64,000 nucleotides of DNA from Clostridium fungisolvens (lineage in GTDB: Bacteria > Bacillota > Clostridia > Clostridiales > Clostridiaceae). The position numbers and the translations under genes were made by a program. Where the stretch lies: assembly GCF_014193895.1 (NCBI RefSeq), contig NZ_BLZR01000001.1:1302001-1366000 (forward strand), in the 5' to 3' direction. The notes beneath the pieces are model-generated. The model saw nothing but the letters and a program-made list of their open reading frames with translations, ran no database searches and had not been told where the DNA came from. Positions 1-9,421 of this stretch are shown here, piece by piece. Within the stretch, counting starts at the first letter, position 1, and each line of letters begins with the position of its first letter.

Positions 1-2
1 GT

Positions 3-200
3 GTAGAAGAATTTATTAAAAATAATGCAAAATTTTCAAATGAAGTTCATAATAAATATTTAAATATTGAAGATACAGAGCAAAGATATTTTAAAGTCAC
101 TAGTGAAATACTAAAGGAAGCTCAGATCACTACAGCTGGGTATCTTTTATATTATTATGATAATATAATTGTAAGGTATGATAAGGAAAAAGATTTATAA
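3..200 (+). CDS. 3' end of an unidentified gene (partial)
   Basis: The window opens inside an open frame that runs from base 3 to a TAA ending at 200, giving the last 65 residues of a protein whose start lies outside. The visible part is charged and ends ...RYDKEKDL. No motif lets me name a family. A good intrinsic terminator follows 40 bases later, which supports this being the true end of a transcribed gene. Confidence 0.6.
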   Translation, partial: VEEFIKNNAKFSNEVHNKYLNIEDTEQRYFKVTSEILKEAQITTAGYLLYYYDNIIVRYDKEKDL

Positions 201-240
201 AGATAATGTAAGTTAAAAGATAGAATTACTTAGTTGGAAA

Positions 241-273
241 AGAATTCCGTGGTATAGAGGAATTCTTTTTTTT
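241..273 (+). terminator. Intrinsic terminator
   Basis: Stem GAATTCC (242-248) pairs with GGAATTC (259-265) across a 10-nt loop and is followed by eight T. It closes the gene ending at 200. Confidence 0.85.
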
Positions 274-324
274 ATGTAGAATAGTAAATAGTGTGCAAGA
301 CAATATTTACAAGGGAGTAATTTT

Positions 325-873
325 ATGGAATATATTTTGGATATGAGAGAAATAAGCCTTGACGGGGATTTATTGGATATAGGAAAAGAAAACTACGGGA
401 TAATATATAATTTGAAAAAGAATATGGAAGATGAGATTTCTGTGGATTATTTTGATGATAGAGAGATTTTAAGCGAAAAAGAAGCAATATTTTATGACGG
501 AGCAGTACTTTTTTTTACTATGGGAAAGATATGGAGTAATAGCGGAAGACGTGAGATAATAAAACATATATGGAATCTAATTAAAGATGACGGATATCTC
601 TATATATGGGATTATGATAAGAAGGCAAAAGAAATAGTAAACGCTAATATAAAAGTTTTACTTCCAGGGGATAAAACTAAAGAATTTAAGTATAGAGATA
701 TGAATCCAATAAATCAATTTAATGTAGAATTTATAAAAAAAGCTGCGGAAAGTTATTTTGAAATAGAAAAAGTTGATTTTTATGATAAAATTTACTTTGT
801 AAAAGCAAAAAGAAGGGAAAGAACAAGTGATGAAAATATTATTAACAGGAGTAAATTCAAAATACATTCATAG
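325..873 (+). CDS. SAM-dependent methyltransferase-like protein
   Basis: 182 aa. The ATG follows AAGGGAG at 311-317 with 7-base spacing. The middle reads like the second half of a class I methyltransferase: a hydrophobic strand with FFTMG (about residues 63-67), a helix with RREIIKHIW, then a DDGYLYIWDYD turn and strand that matches the usual 'llk.gG.l.i.d' element. The N-terminal glycine-rich SAM loop is poorly preserved (DGDLLDIGKENYG), so catalysis is uncertain. The C-terminus overlaps the radical SAM gene downstream by 44 bases, so the two are translationally linked. Substrate unknown. Confidence 0.6.
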   Translation: MEYILDMREISLDGDLLDIGKENYGIIYNLKKNMEDEISVDYFDDREILSEKEAIFYDGAVLFFTMGKIWSNSGRREIIKHIWNLIKDDGYLYIWDYDKKAKEIVNANIKVLLPGDKTKEFKYRDMNPINQFNVEFIKKAAESYFEIEKVDFYDKIYFVKAKRRERTSDENIINRSKFKIHS

Positions 874-2509
874 CAATTTAGCTATAAGGTATTTGAAAGC
901 ATACACTGAGGATTTGCCATGTGAATGCAAGATTAGAGAATTTAGCATCAACGATAGGATAGAAATAATACTAGAACAAATCATATTAGAAAAAGCTGAT
1001 GTAGTAGCATTTTCTTGTTATATTTGGAATATGGAGTATATAAATAAGCTTGCAAATCTTATAAAGTTAGTAGATAAAGATATAGAAATATTATATGGAG
1101 GACCTGAAGTTTCATATGATAGTGAAAATTTTCTAAAAGATTGTAACGGTGAGTATGTCATATCCGGTGAAGGTGAAGATAGCTTTAGAGAATTTGTAGA
1201 GTATAAACTGGGATTAAGAGAGATAGCTTCAATTAGAGGGCTTTATTATAAAAGAGAAGAAAAAGTAATATTTAATGGATTAAGACCTCAGATGAATATG
1301 AATGATCTAAGATTTCCATATAAAGAAGGGGATAAAGAAATACATAATAAAATAGTTTATTATGAAGCATCAAGAGGATGTCCTTTTAAATGCAAATACT
1401 GCTTATCCTCAACGGCTAATGGAGTTAGGTTTTTAGATATAGAAAGAGTAAAGAAAGAATTAAAGTTTTTCATTGATGAAAAAGTAAGATTAGTTAAATT
1501 CGTTGATAGAACCTTTAATTGTAATCATGATTTTGTTAAGGAAATATGGGAATTTTTAATAGAACAAGATACTAAAACAACCTTCCACTTCGAGATTTCA
1601 GCAGATCTTTTAAGAGATGACGAAATAAAACTTTTAAATAAAGCTCCTAAGGGAAGAATTCAATTAGAAGTTGGAGTACAAACAACTAATAATGAAGTAC
1701 TAAATAATATTAATAGGTATGTTGGATTTGAAACAATAAAGGATAAAGTTGTAGGAATAGCCGAGGGCCACAATGTAAAACAGCATCTTGATTTGATTGC
1801 TGGACTTCCAGGTGAAGATTTTAATTCCTTTAAAAATTCTTTCAATGATGTACACTCCATAAGACCGGATGAAATACAACTTGGGTTCTTAAAGCTTCTT
1901 AAAGGATCTTCTATGAGAGATGAGGCGGAAAAGTGGGGGATTGTTTATGCTCCGTATGCCCCATATGAAATACTAAGTTCAAAAGATATAAGTTACGAAG
2001 AGCTTTTAGAATTAAAGAAGGTAGAAGAAATTGTTGATAAATATTATAATTCTCAAAAGTTTAATACCGTATTAAAATACTTTTTGAATAAGTTTGAAAC
2101 TCCTTTTGACTTTTATTATGCAATGGGAAGTTATTTTCATGAAAGAGGATACTTTAATATAAATATAGGAAATACAGAATACTATAGAGTTTTTGTAGAT
2201 TTTAATAATTATAAGTTTAATGGCGAGAATACTGAAGAATTAAAAGATATAATAAAATATGATTATTTAAAGTACAACAAAAAGAAGTGGTTACCTGAAT
2301 TTTTAAATAGAGATATAACCAAGGAAGAAGAAAGAATCATAAAGGAAAAATTAAAAGATTCTTATGATTTTAAAAGATCTCATATAGAAAAATTTAATCT
2401 AGATATAATGCAATATATAGAAATGGGTAAATTGATTATGTCGCAAAATTACCTATTATTTGATTTAGATAATGAAGAGAATATAAAAGTTTTAAATAAC
2501 ATATTATAA
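830..2509 (+). CDS. B12-binding-domain radical SAM protein (DUF4080 type)
   Basis: 559 aa from ATG 830; a GTG three bases upstream (827) is also possible. The N-terminus (MKILLTGVNSKYIHSNLAIR) is the cobalamin-binding Rossmann domain typical of this group. The radical SAM core carries CPFKCKYC at about residues 184-191, the three cysteines that hold the 4Fe-4S cluster, in a SRGCPFKCKYC context. The C-terminal third resembles DUF4080. Members are predicted to do radical-based methylation or rearrangement, but the substrate is not known. It overlaps the methyltransferase-like gene, so both proteins may act on the same substrate. A strong terminator follows at 2592-2641. Confidence 0.85.
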   Translation: MKILLTGVNSKYIHSNLAIRYLKAYTEDLPCECKIREFSINDRIEIILEQIILEKADVVAFSCYIWNMEYINKLANLIKLVDKDIEILYGGPEVSYDSENFLKDCNGEYVISGEGEDSFREFVEYKLGLREIASIRGLYYKREEKVIFNGLRPQMNMNDLRFPYKEGDKEIHNKIVYYEASRGCPFKCKYCLSSTANGVRFLDIERVKKELKFFIDEKVRLVKFVDRTFNCNHDFVKEIWEFLIEQDTKTTFHFEISADLLRDDEIKLLNKAPKGRIQLEVGVQTTNNEVLNNINRYVGFETIKDKVVGIAEGHNVKQHLDLIAGLPGEDFNSFKNSFNDVHSIRPDEIQLGFLKLLKGSSMRDEAEKWGIVYAPYAPYEILSSKDISYEELLELKKVEEIVDKYYNSQKFNTVLKYFLNKFETPFDFYYAMGSYFHERGYFNINIGNTEYYRVFVDFNNYKFNGENTEELKDIIKYDYLKYNKKKWLPEFLNRDITKEEERIIKEKLKDSYDFKRSHIEKFNLDIMQYIEMGKLIMSQNYLLFDLDNEENIKVLNNIL

Positions 2510-2591
2510 AAAATAAAGTGCTGATAAAGCACTGTGCTAAAATTAATCAAAAAATAAAATTAAATATAACCGAAGTTTTGTAATTTTACAT

Positions 2592-2641
2592 GGATATCCA
2601 ATCATAAGATTAAGTTATTAATGGTTGGATATCTTTTTTTA
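2592..2641 (+). terminator. Intrinsic terminator after the radical SAM gene
   Basis: GGATATCCAATCAT pairs with ATGGTTGGATATC (ending 2633) and is followed by T8. The 390-base gap to 2899 otherwise holds only the V-ATPase promoter region. Confidence 0.85.
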
Positions 2642-2795
2642 TTCTTTAGGAAATTCGCTTAAGCAAATTTTTATTTTTATAGTATTACTGGGTTAAGTAG
2701 AAGGTTGCAGCTGTATTTTAAATATTAATGAAAAATTTAAAAAATATATAACTCAAGTAGTAATGTATACAATATAAGACATAAGTAGTTAACGG

Positions 2796-2824
2796 TTGAA
2801 AAGTAACTGAAAAAATGGTACAAT
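2796..2824 (+). promoter_or_regulatory. Probable sigma-A promoter of the V/A-ATPase operon
   Basis: TTGAAA (2796-2801), a 17-base spacer, TACAAT (2819-2824). The predicted start near 2831 leaves a leader of about 70 bases before the TTG start at 2899. Confidence 0.6.
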
Positions 2825-2898
2825 CTATATTAAAAGCGTTATTGAATACTGTATAAAGTATTAAGGTATAATTTGGTTTATGGAAAAGGGGTGATATT

Positions 2899-3225
2899 TT
2901 GGCTATAGAAATAGTGAATGAAATAAAAAATGCTGAAGCTAAGGCTGAAGGTATTATAAATAGTGCCAATTCTAAAAGTAAAGAAATGATTGATAATGCA
3001 ATGACTTCTGGGCAGGAACAATATAATAATATAATAGAACAGAGTAAGTTAGATGCTGAGAAAATTCTAGAGAGGGCAACCGATGAGGCATTAAAAGATT
3101 CAGAACCAATTACAATAAGAGGCATTAATGAAATCCATATAATAAATAAATTAGATCAAGACAAAAGAGGAAGTGCAATAAAATTAATAATTGAGAGGAT
3201 TGTGAATATTCATGGCAATAGTTAA
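2899..3225 (+). CDS. ntpF: V/A-type ATPase peripheral stalk subunit (NtpF/AhaH-like)
   Basis: 108 aa, TTG start set by AAGGGGTG immediately upstream. The first 75 residues are a heptad-like helix rich in Ala, Glu and Lys (NAEAKAEGIINSANSKSKEM), as in the G/H stalk subunit that pairs with subunit E to form the peripheral stator. First gene of the operon, in the place ntpF holds in Enterococcus hirae. It overlaps the next gene by 14 bases. The C-terminal 35 residues are less typical. Confidence 0.8.
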   Translation: MAIEIVNEIKNAEAKAEGIINSANSKSKEMIDNAMTSGQEQYNNIIEQSKLDAEKILERATDEALKDSEPITIRGINEIHIINKLDQDKRGSAIKLIIERIVNIHGNS

Positions 3226-5164
3226 AATGAATAAATTTACCCTACTCTCTTTTGAATCAGAGAAAGAGAAGCTTTTAAGCACACTTCAAAGCTTCCAAGG
3301 AGTTCAGTTCATTAATCTTCAAGAGGATGATGACTTTAATGAAGAGGTCGATCAAAAGAAGCTTTGGAAGGATGATGCAGGAGAAAAATATTCAACTTAT
3401 GAAGATAATCTTATGAAGATTAAATTTTCTCTAGATTTTATTAATGAGTTTTCTCCTGAAAAAAAATCAATGCTTTCAATGCTAGATGATAAAAAAGAAA
3501 TTTCCTTAAGAGATTTAGAAGAAAGTATAGAAAGTAACAATTGGAATGAAGTATATGAGGAGCTTAAATCAAAAGAACAAGCTTTAAATAAATTAAATAA
3601 TGAAATGACAAAAATAGAGGGTGAGATTTCGGAGTTAAGTGGATGGAGAAACTTAGATGTTTCAACATCGGAACTTATGAAATTTAAATATTCCAGTGCA
3701 ATTCTTGGAACATTAGCTAAACAGTATGAGAGTAGTGTGTTAACTGATTTAGAAAGAGAATTAAAATACTCATATGTAGAAATTATAAATAGGGACAATC
3801 AAGACTTGTACTTATTTATAGTTCTTCATCATAGTGAACTTAAAAATGCTGATGAAATACTAAAAAGATATGGATTCACTTCGTTTGATGTGGACATAGA
3901 TAAAACCCCTCAGCATTGTATTGATGAAAGTGCTTCTAAAATATCTAAGCTTAAAGAAGAAAAGAATTCTATAAAGGCTTCCATAGAAAAGTATGGAACT
4001 GAGAGGGAAAAACTCATAGAGGCATATGAATATTTTACTAATTTAGTAACAAGACTTGAAGCTTCTAACAATTTTCTAAAAACTAAAAGTGTCATAGCAA
4101 TGTGTGGATGGAATTTAGCAGAGAACAATAATGAACTTATAAGAGCAATTGAAGAAACTGTAGGTGAGAAATATTTTATAGAATTTGAAGAGGTAAAAGA
4201 AGAGGAAGGAGAAGAAGTTCCAATAAAGCTTAGAAATAATGGCTTTGCATCTTCCTTTGAAGGCGTAATAGAAATGTATAGCCTGCCTAAATATTCGGAA
4301 ATAGATCCAACCCCTATATTATCTATATTTTACTTTATATTCTTTGGAATGATGCTTTCTGATGCTGGATATGGATTAGTTATAATTGCAGCAGCAGCTT
4401 TTGCTTTATATAAATCAAAAGATAAGGAAAAAAGAAAAAACTATAAGATGTTTTTGTTTGCAGGAATATCAACAGTTATATGGGGAGCAATTTACGGAGG
4501 GTGGTTTGGTGACTTACCGAGTTACTTTGGAGTGGTTCCACCAAAACTACTTGATAGCACAGGAAATATATCTCAGATATTTATTCTTTCTTTAGCTTTT
4601 GGAGTTGTCCACATATTTATTGGGCTTGGAATTAAAGGTTATATGTTTATAAAAGCAGGAAACATAAAGGATGCTATATATGATGTCCTTACTTGGTATG
4701 TTACCCTTATTGGAGCTTTCTTAGCTATATTAGGTGTAGGTGGAAAACTAGGAATAGTAATGTTGGTAGTAGGTCTAGTAGGACTGGTAGTGACTCAAGG
4801 CAGAACTGCTCCAACCATTGGGGGAAAGATAGGATGGGGCATATATGGAGTGTATGGAATAACTGGTTACTTAGGTGATATAGTTTCTTATTCTAGATTA
4901 TTGGCATTAGGACTCGCCACAGGATTTATAGCTAATGCTTTAAATCTCATAATAAGTTTATTCCCTGCACCGTTTAAATATATTGCGGCACCCTTTCTTT
5001 TTATAGGATTACACACTTTTAATTTACTAATCAACGCACTTGGGTCATATGTACATGCTGCAAGACTTCAGTATCTAGAGTTTTTCAGTAAGTTTTATGA
5101 AGGCGGAGGAAAGAAGTTTACTCCATATAAGCTTTCAGATAAATATATAAAAATTACGAAATAA
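3212..5164 (+). CDS. ntpI: V/A-type ATPase subunit I (stator a-subunit)
   Basis: 650 aa, normal length for bacterial subunit I. Residues 1 to about 350 are a soluble arm rich in coiled coil that contacts the peripheral stalks. Residues from about 355 on hold seven or eight membrane spans. The conserved LGDIVSYSRLLALGLATG segment carries the arginine that faces the rotor ring glutamate. Start ATG 3212 follows GAGAGGA inside the previous gene. Role: membrane stator forming the ion half-channels. Confidence 0.95.
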   Translation: MAIVKMNKFTLLSFESEKEKLLSTLQSFQGVQFINLQEDDDFNEEVDQKKLWKDDAGEKYSTYEDNLMKIKFSLDFINEFSPEKKSMLSMLDDKKEISLRDLEESIESNNWNEVYEELKSKEQALNKLNNEMTKIEGEISELSGWRNLDVSTSELMKFKYSSAILGTLAKQYESSVLTDLERELKYSYVEIINRDNQDLYLFIVLHHSELKNADEILKRYGFTSFDVDIDKTPQHCIDESASKISKLKEEKNSIKASIEKYGTEREKLIEAYEYFTNLVTRLEASNNFLKTKSVIAMCGWNLAENNNELIRAIEETVGEKYFIEFEEVKEEEGEEVPIKLRNNGFASSFEGVIEMYSLPKYSEIDPTPILSIFYFIFFGMMLSDAGYGLVIIAAAAFALYKSKDKEKRKNYKMFLFAGISTVIWGAIYGGWFGDLPSYFGVVPPKLLDSTGNISQIFILSLAFGVVHIFIGLGIKGYMFIKAGNIKDAIYDVLTWYVTLIGAFLAILGVGGKLGIVMLVVGLVGLVVTQGRTAPTIGGKIGWGIYGVYGITGYLGDIVSYSRLLALGLATGFIANALNLIISLFPAPFKYIAAPFLFIGLHTFNLLINALGSYVHAARLQYLEFFSKFYEGGGKKFTPYKLSDKYIKITK

Positions 5165-5180
5165 TAGGAGGATATAAAAT

Positions 5181-5675
5181 ATGAATACATGGGTAGAGTT
5201 TTTTCAGTCAACAAATAATGGATTAATAATGGCACTATTAGGAGCTGCATTAGCAGTTGGATTATCTGGTATAGGTTCAGCTCAAGGGATAGGAACCGTT
5301 GGTCAAGCAGCTGCAGGGCTTATGACTGAAGAACCAGATAAGTTTGGTAAGACATTTATACTTGTGGCACTTCCAGGTACTCAAGGTCTTTACGGTTTTG
5401 TTATAGCTTTATTACTTTTTACAAAGATTGGAATTTTTGGCGGAAATGCACCAGATTTATCATTAGGTTTAAAATATTTTATGGCATGTCTTCCAGTTGC
5501 TATAGCAGGTTGGAGATCAGCTATATGGCAAGGTAAGGTTGCTGCTGCAGGAATTCAGATATTAGCAAAGAGACCTAATGATGTTATGAAAGGTGTTATC
5601 TATGCAGTTATGGTTGAAACTTATGCTGTATTAGGTTTCGTTGCATCACTATTCATGGTATTGTTCGTGAAATAA
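5181..5675 (+). CDS. ntpK: V/A-type ATPase subunit K (rotor ring)
   Basis: 164 aa with four membrane helices in two hairpins, a duplicated c-subunit. Only the second hairpin has the ion-binding carboxylate (E146 in VMVETYAVLG). The five side chains that bind Na+ in E. hirae NtpK (L61, T64, Q65, Q110, E139) are matched here by L64, T67, Q68 (LPGTQG), Q117 (IWQGK) and E146, with the same 29-residue Q-to-E spacing. This points to Na+ rather than H+ coupling. RBS TAGGAGG. Confidence 0.95.
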   Translation: MNTWVEFFQSTNNGLIMALLGAALAVGLSGIGSAQGIGTVGQAAAGLMTEEPDKFGKTFILVALPGTQGLYGFVIALLLFTKIGIFGGNAPDLSLGLKYFMACLPVAIAGWRSAIWQGKVAAAGIQILAKRPNDVMKGVIYAVMVETYAVLGFVASLFMVLFVK

Positions 5676-5709
5676 TTCTGAATCAATATATAGTTTGGAG
5701 TGAAACGTA

Positions 5710-6309
5710 ATGGCAAAGATTGATGGTTTGATAAATAAGATTATAGAAGATGCGGAGACTGAGAGCGAAAGTATTTTGAAAAAAGCTGAAGCTGAAAGTA
5801 ATGCCATTATCAAGAAAAAAATTGATGAGGCAAAAGAAGTTGGAAGTAGTATTATAAAAAAAGCCAATATAGAAGCAAAACTTAAGAGAGAGAGAATTAT
5901 TTCAAATACCACTTTAAAGGTTAGGAATGAGAAGCTTGCTGCTAAGCAAAAAGCTATGAGTGAGGTATTTAATGAAGCTTTCGATGAACTTTGCTCCATG
6001 AGTGAAAAAGATTTTTTGAATTACTTAAAAGCAACTATAATATCTCTAAAAATTGATGGAGATGAAGAAATTATACTTAATACCAAATATAGAGAGTTTG
6101 TTGATAGTACATTTATAAGTGAGATAAATAATGAACTAATATCTATGAACAAGCCAGGGAATTTAAGAATTAGTAGCAGAATAGGTGATTTTAAAGGTGG
6201 CTTTATATTAGAGAAGAATGGAATAGAGATAAATAATACTTTTGAAGCTTTAATAAATTCTTATAGAGATGAATTGGAATTTGAAGTAGCTGATATTTTA
6301 TTTAACTAA
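5710..6309 (+). CDS. ntpE: V/A-type ATPase subunit E (peripheral stalk)
   Basis: 199 aa. Residues 1 to about 100 are one long charged alpha helix with repeated EAE/KKA patterns, and the rest is the globular C-terminal domain that binds the A3B3 head. Gene position after K matches the ntp operon order. Start ATG 5710 is preceded by a GGAGTG element. Works with the small subunit encoded at 2899 as the stator. Confidence 0.93.
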   Translation: MAKIDGLINKIIEDAETESESILKKAEAESNAIIKKKIDEAKEVGSSIIKKANIEAKLKRERIISNTTLKVRNEKLAAKQKAMSEVFNEAFDELCSMSEKDFLNYLKATIISLKIDGDEEIILNTKYREFVDSTFISEINNELISMNKPGNLRISSRIGDFKGGFILEKNGIEINNTFEALINSYRDELEFEVADILFN

Positions 6310-6322
6310 GGAGGGTTTAATT

Positions 6323-7324
6323 ATGGATGCTATGGATTTTACCCAGGTGATTCCAAGGCTCAGAGTTTTAGAGAACAGACTCCTTGATAAATCGAAATTT
6401 GATAGGATGATTGATTCATCTTCAGCAGAGGATGCTTTAAGGATTCTTCAAGAAACCGAATATATTAATGTTTCAAAGGAGATAAGCCATCCTAAAGAAT
6501 ATGAAGTTATATTAAGTAACGAGCTTAAGAGAGTATTTAATATGATCTACGATGCAGCACCTCATAAAGAAGTTGTTGATATTATGAGTATTAAATATGA
6601 TTTTCATAATTTAAAAGTTCTTATAAAAGCTAAACTTTTAGAGAAGAACTTTGATGATATACTCATACCAGTTGGTACAATAGAACTAAAAAAACTAAAA
6701 AATGCAATTGAAGATAGTAATTATAGAGATCTTCCTAGTATATTTGGAAGAACCATAGAAACAGTATTGGAGGATTTTTCTAAGGAGAAAGATCCACAAA
6801 GGATTGATTTAATCTCTGATAAATATCAGTATAGGCATATGAACGAAATATCAGTAAATCTGGATAATTATTTTATTAAGAATTATGTCGATAAGCTAAT
6901 AGATTTAAGTAATATGAGAACCTTGCTGAGAGTGAAAAAACAGAAAAAACAAAGAGAGTTTCTGAGCTGCACACTGTTGGATGGTGGGAAAATAGATAAA
7001 GACAAAATATTAGCATTATTAAATGATTCAATTGAAAATGTCTATGGAAAATTATCTTATACAGATTATGCGGGTGTATTAAAAATTGGTATAGAACAGT
7101 ATGGAAAAACAGGGTCTTCAAGTGAGTTAGAAAAACTAAGTGACAACTTTATAATGAGATTCATGAAAGATGCAAAATATATTAGTTTTGGACCAGAGCC
7201 TATTATAGCTTATATATATGCTAAAGAAAATGAGATAAAAAATATTAGAATTATAATGGTTGGTAAATTAAATAATATGCCTTCGGAAGTTATAAGGGAA
7301 AGGCTGCGTGAAGGATATGTATAA
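6323..7324 (+). CDS. ntpC: V/A-type ATPase subunit C (d-type, central stalk base)
   Basis: 333 aa, all-helical protein of the C/d family that caps the rotor ring and couples it to the central stalk. The segment SIKYDFHNLKVLIKAKL (about residues 91-107) is a family hallmark. RBS AAGGAGGG lies 7 bases upstream. Its last 17 bases overlap the next gene if the GTG start there is used. Confidence 0.93.
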   Translation: MDAMDFTQVIPRLRVLENRLLDKSKFDRMIDSSSAEDALRILQETEYINVSKEISHPKEYEVILSNELKRVFNMIYDAAPHKEVVDIMSIKYDFHNLKVLIKAKLLEKNFDDILIPVGTIELKKLKNAIEDSNYRDLPSIFGRTIETVLEDFSKEKDPQRIDLISDKYQYRHMNEISVNLDNYFIKNYVDKLIDLSNMRTLLRVKKQKKQREFLSCTLLDGGKIDKDKILALLNDSIENVYGKLSYTDYAGVLKIGIEQYGKTGSSSELEKLSDNFIMRFMKDAKYISFGPEPIIAYIYAKENEIKNIRIIMVGKLNNMPSEVIRERLREGYV

Positions 7325-7628
7325 AAAGATTGCAGTTGTAGGAGATAAGGATTCTGTACTTGCTTTTAAGGCTTTAGGCTTAGAAGTTTTTCCTGTATTT
7401 GAGCCAGAAGAAGCAAGGAAAACAATTGATAGATTAGCAATGAAGGAATATGGTGTAATATTCGTCACAGAGCATGTGGCTAAAGATATTCAAGAAACTA
7501 TTGAAAGGTATAATAGACAGACGCTTCCTGCAGTAATACTAATTCCAAGCAACCAAGGTACTTTAAATATTGGAACTAAAAGAATAAGTGATAATGTAGA
7601 AAAAGCAGTAGGTGTTAACATTTTATAG
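7308..7628 (+). CDS. ntpG: V/A-type ATPase subunit F (NtpG in E. hirae naming)
   Basis: 106 aa if the GTG at 7308 is used; ATG 7317 would give 103 aa (MYKKIAVVGDKDSVLAFKAL) but has a cramped RBS. The MYKKIAVVGDKDSVLAF start and the VIFVTEHVAKDI strand are typical of this Rossmann-like central stalk subunit, which sits beside subunit D and regulates coupling. Confidence 0.92.
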   Translation: MKDMYKKIAVVGDKDSVLAFKALGLEVFPVFEPEEARKTIDRLAMKEYGVIFVTEHVAKDIQETIERYNRQTLPAVILIPSNQGTLNIGTKRISDNVEKAVGVNIL

Positions 7629-7645
7629 GAAGGTAGGTTAGGATA

Positions 7646-9421
7646 TTGAAGACCGGAAGAATAATAAAGGTTTCTGGACCTTTGGTAGTTGCTGATAGCA
7701 TGGATGAAGCCAATCTTTACGATGTTGTTAAGGTTGGAGACAAGGGTCTAATTGGTGAGATTATTGAAATGAGAGGCGATAGAGCTTCTATACAGGTATA
7801 TGAGGAAACAGCAGGAATAGGACCTGGAGATCCAGTATTGTCCACAGGAGAGCCACTTTCCGTAGAACTTGGACCAGGACTTATAGAGTCAATGTTCGAT
7901 GGAATACAAAGACCCTTAGAAGCTTTTATGAAAGCTGCCAATAGCTCCTTTCTTGTAAAAGGAGTGGCTGTAAAATCTTTAGATAGAGAAAAATTGTGGG
8001 AATTCAAACCAGTTGCTAAAATAGGAGACAGAGTGGCAGTAGGAGATGTACTTGGCTTAGTTCAAGAAACTGCTGTAGTAGAGCAAAAAATATTAGTTCC
8101 TTATGGTGTTGAAGGGGTTATAAAAGATATTAAAACAGGTAGCTTTACGGTAGAAGATGTGGTGTGTACTGTAGAAACAAGTTTTGGTTTGAAAGATGTA
8201 GTTATGATGCAAAAGTGGCCTGTAAGAAAAGGTAGACCATACAGCAGAAAATTAAATCCCATAGAACCAATGGTTACAGGACAAAGAGTAATAGATACAT
8301 TTTTTCCGGTGGCTAAGGGTGGCGCGGCAGCTGTTCCAGGGCCTTTTGGAGCAGGGAAGACAGTAGTGCAACATCAGATAGCGAAATGGGGAGATGCTGA
8401 AATAGTTGTATATGTTGGCTGTGGAGAGCGTGGTAATGAGATGACAGATGTTCTTAACGAGTTTCCAGAACTTAAGGATCCTAAGACTGGAGAAAGCTTG
8501 ATGAAGAGAACAGTACTTATAGCAAATACATCAAACATGCCAGTTGCAGCAAGAGAAGCTTCAATTTATACAGGTATAACTATTGCAGAGTATTTTAGAG
8601 ATATGGGGTACTCGGTTTCTATAATGGCGGATTCTACTTCAAGATGGGCAGAGGCCCTTAGAGAAATGTCAGGAAGACTTGAAGAAATGCCTGGTGATGA
8701 AGGATATCCGGCGTATCTAGGTTCAAGACTTGCTGATTACTATGAAAGAGCTGGTAAGGTAGTATGCCTTGGTTCTGAAGGAAGACAAGGCACAATAACT
8801 GCAATAGGAGCTGTGTCACCTCCAGGAGGAGATATATCAGAACCTGTATCTCAAGCAACTTTAAGAATAGTTAAAGTTTTTTGGGGATTAGATGCTCAGC
8901 TTGCTTATAGAAGACACTTCCCAGCTATAAACTGGTTGAATTCATATTCTTTATATGTTGATAGAATAGGTCAATGGATGGATGAAAATATTGCTAAAGA
9001 TTGGTCTGACTTGAGAGTAGAAGCTATGGCTCTTCTGCAAGAGGAAGCAAATCTTGAAGAGATAGTAAGGCTTGTAGGTATTGATGCTCTTTCAGAGGGG
9101 GATAGGTTGAAACTGGAAGTTGCTAAATCCATTAGAGAAGATTACCTTCAACAAAATGCATTCCATGATGAAGATGCATATACCACACTAAGTAAGCAAT
9201 ATAAGATGCTGAAGCTTGTGTTAAGCTTTAGACATGAAGGGGAGAGAGCTTTAGAAAATGGTATCTATTTAGAGAAGATTTTAGAAATTCCTTCAAGAGA
9301 AAGAATAGCAAGAAGCAAATATATATCAGAAAAAGATTTAACAAGAATAGACGAGATATTTGGAGCGGTTAAAGCAGATATTGATAAGCTTATAGAAGAA
9401 GGAGGTGTATTAGATGCTTAA
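7646..9421 (+). CDS. ntpA: V/A-type ATPase catalytic subunit A
   Basis: 591 aa, full length. The start is TTG 7646 downstream of a GG-rich RBS (AGGAAGGTAGG). The Walker A loop GPFGAGKT lies at residues 232-239, and GERGNEM, MADSTSRWAEALRE and YPAYLGSRLA follow in order. The family's non-homologous region sits between the N-terminal barrel and the P-loop. Catalytic nucleotide-binding subunit of the A3B3 head. It overlaps ntpB by 8 bases, consistent with translational coupling. Confidence 0.98.
   Translation: MKTGRIIKVSGPLVVADSMDEANLYDVVKVGDKGLIGEIIEMRGDRASIQVYEETAGIGPGDPVLSTGEPLSVELGPGLIESMFDGIQRPLEAFMKAANSSFLVKGVAVKSLDREKLWEFKPVAKIGDRVAVGDVLGLVQETAVVEQKILVPYGVEGVIKDIKTGSFTVEDVVCTVETSFGLKDVVMMQKWPVRKGRPYSRKLNPIEPMVTGQRVIDTFFPVAKGGAAAVPGPFGAGKTVVQHQIAKWGDAEIVVYVGCGERGNEMTDVLNEFPELKDPKTGESLMKRTVLIANTSNMPVAAREASIYTGITIAEYFRDMGYSVSIMADSTSRWAEALREMSGRLEEMPGDEGYPAYLGSRLADYYERAGKVVCLGSEGRQGTITAIGAVSPPGGDISEPVSQATLRIVKVFWGLDAQLAYRRHFPAINWLNSYSLYVDRIGQWMDENIAKDWSDLRVEAMALLQEEANLEEIVRLVGIDALSEGDRLKLEVAKSIREDYLQQNAFHDEDAYTTLSKQYKMLKLVLSFRHEGERALENGIYLEKILEIPSRERIARSKYISEKDLTRIDEIFGAVKADIDKLIEEGGVLDA

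Noticed and set aside
2510..2545. Small hairpin AAAGTGCTGATAAAGCACT after the radical SAM gene
   Set aside because: No U-run follows and a far better terminator stands at 2592-2641.
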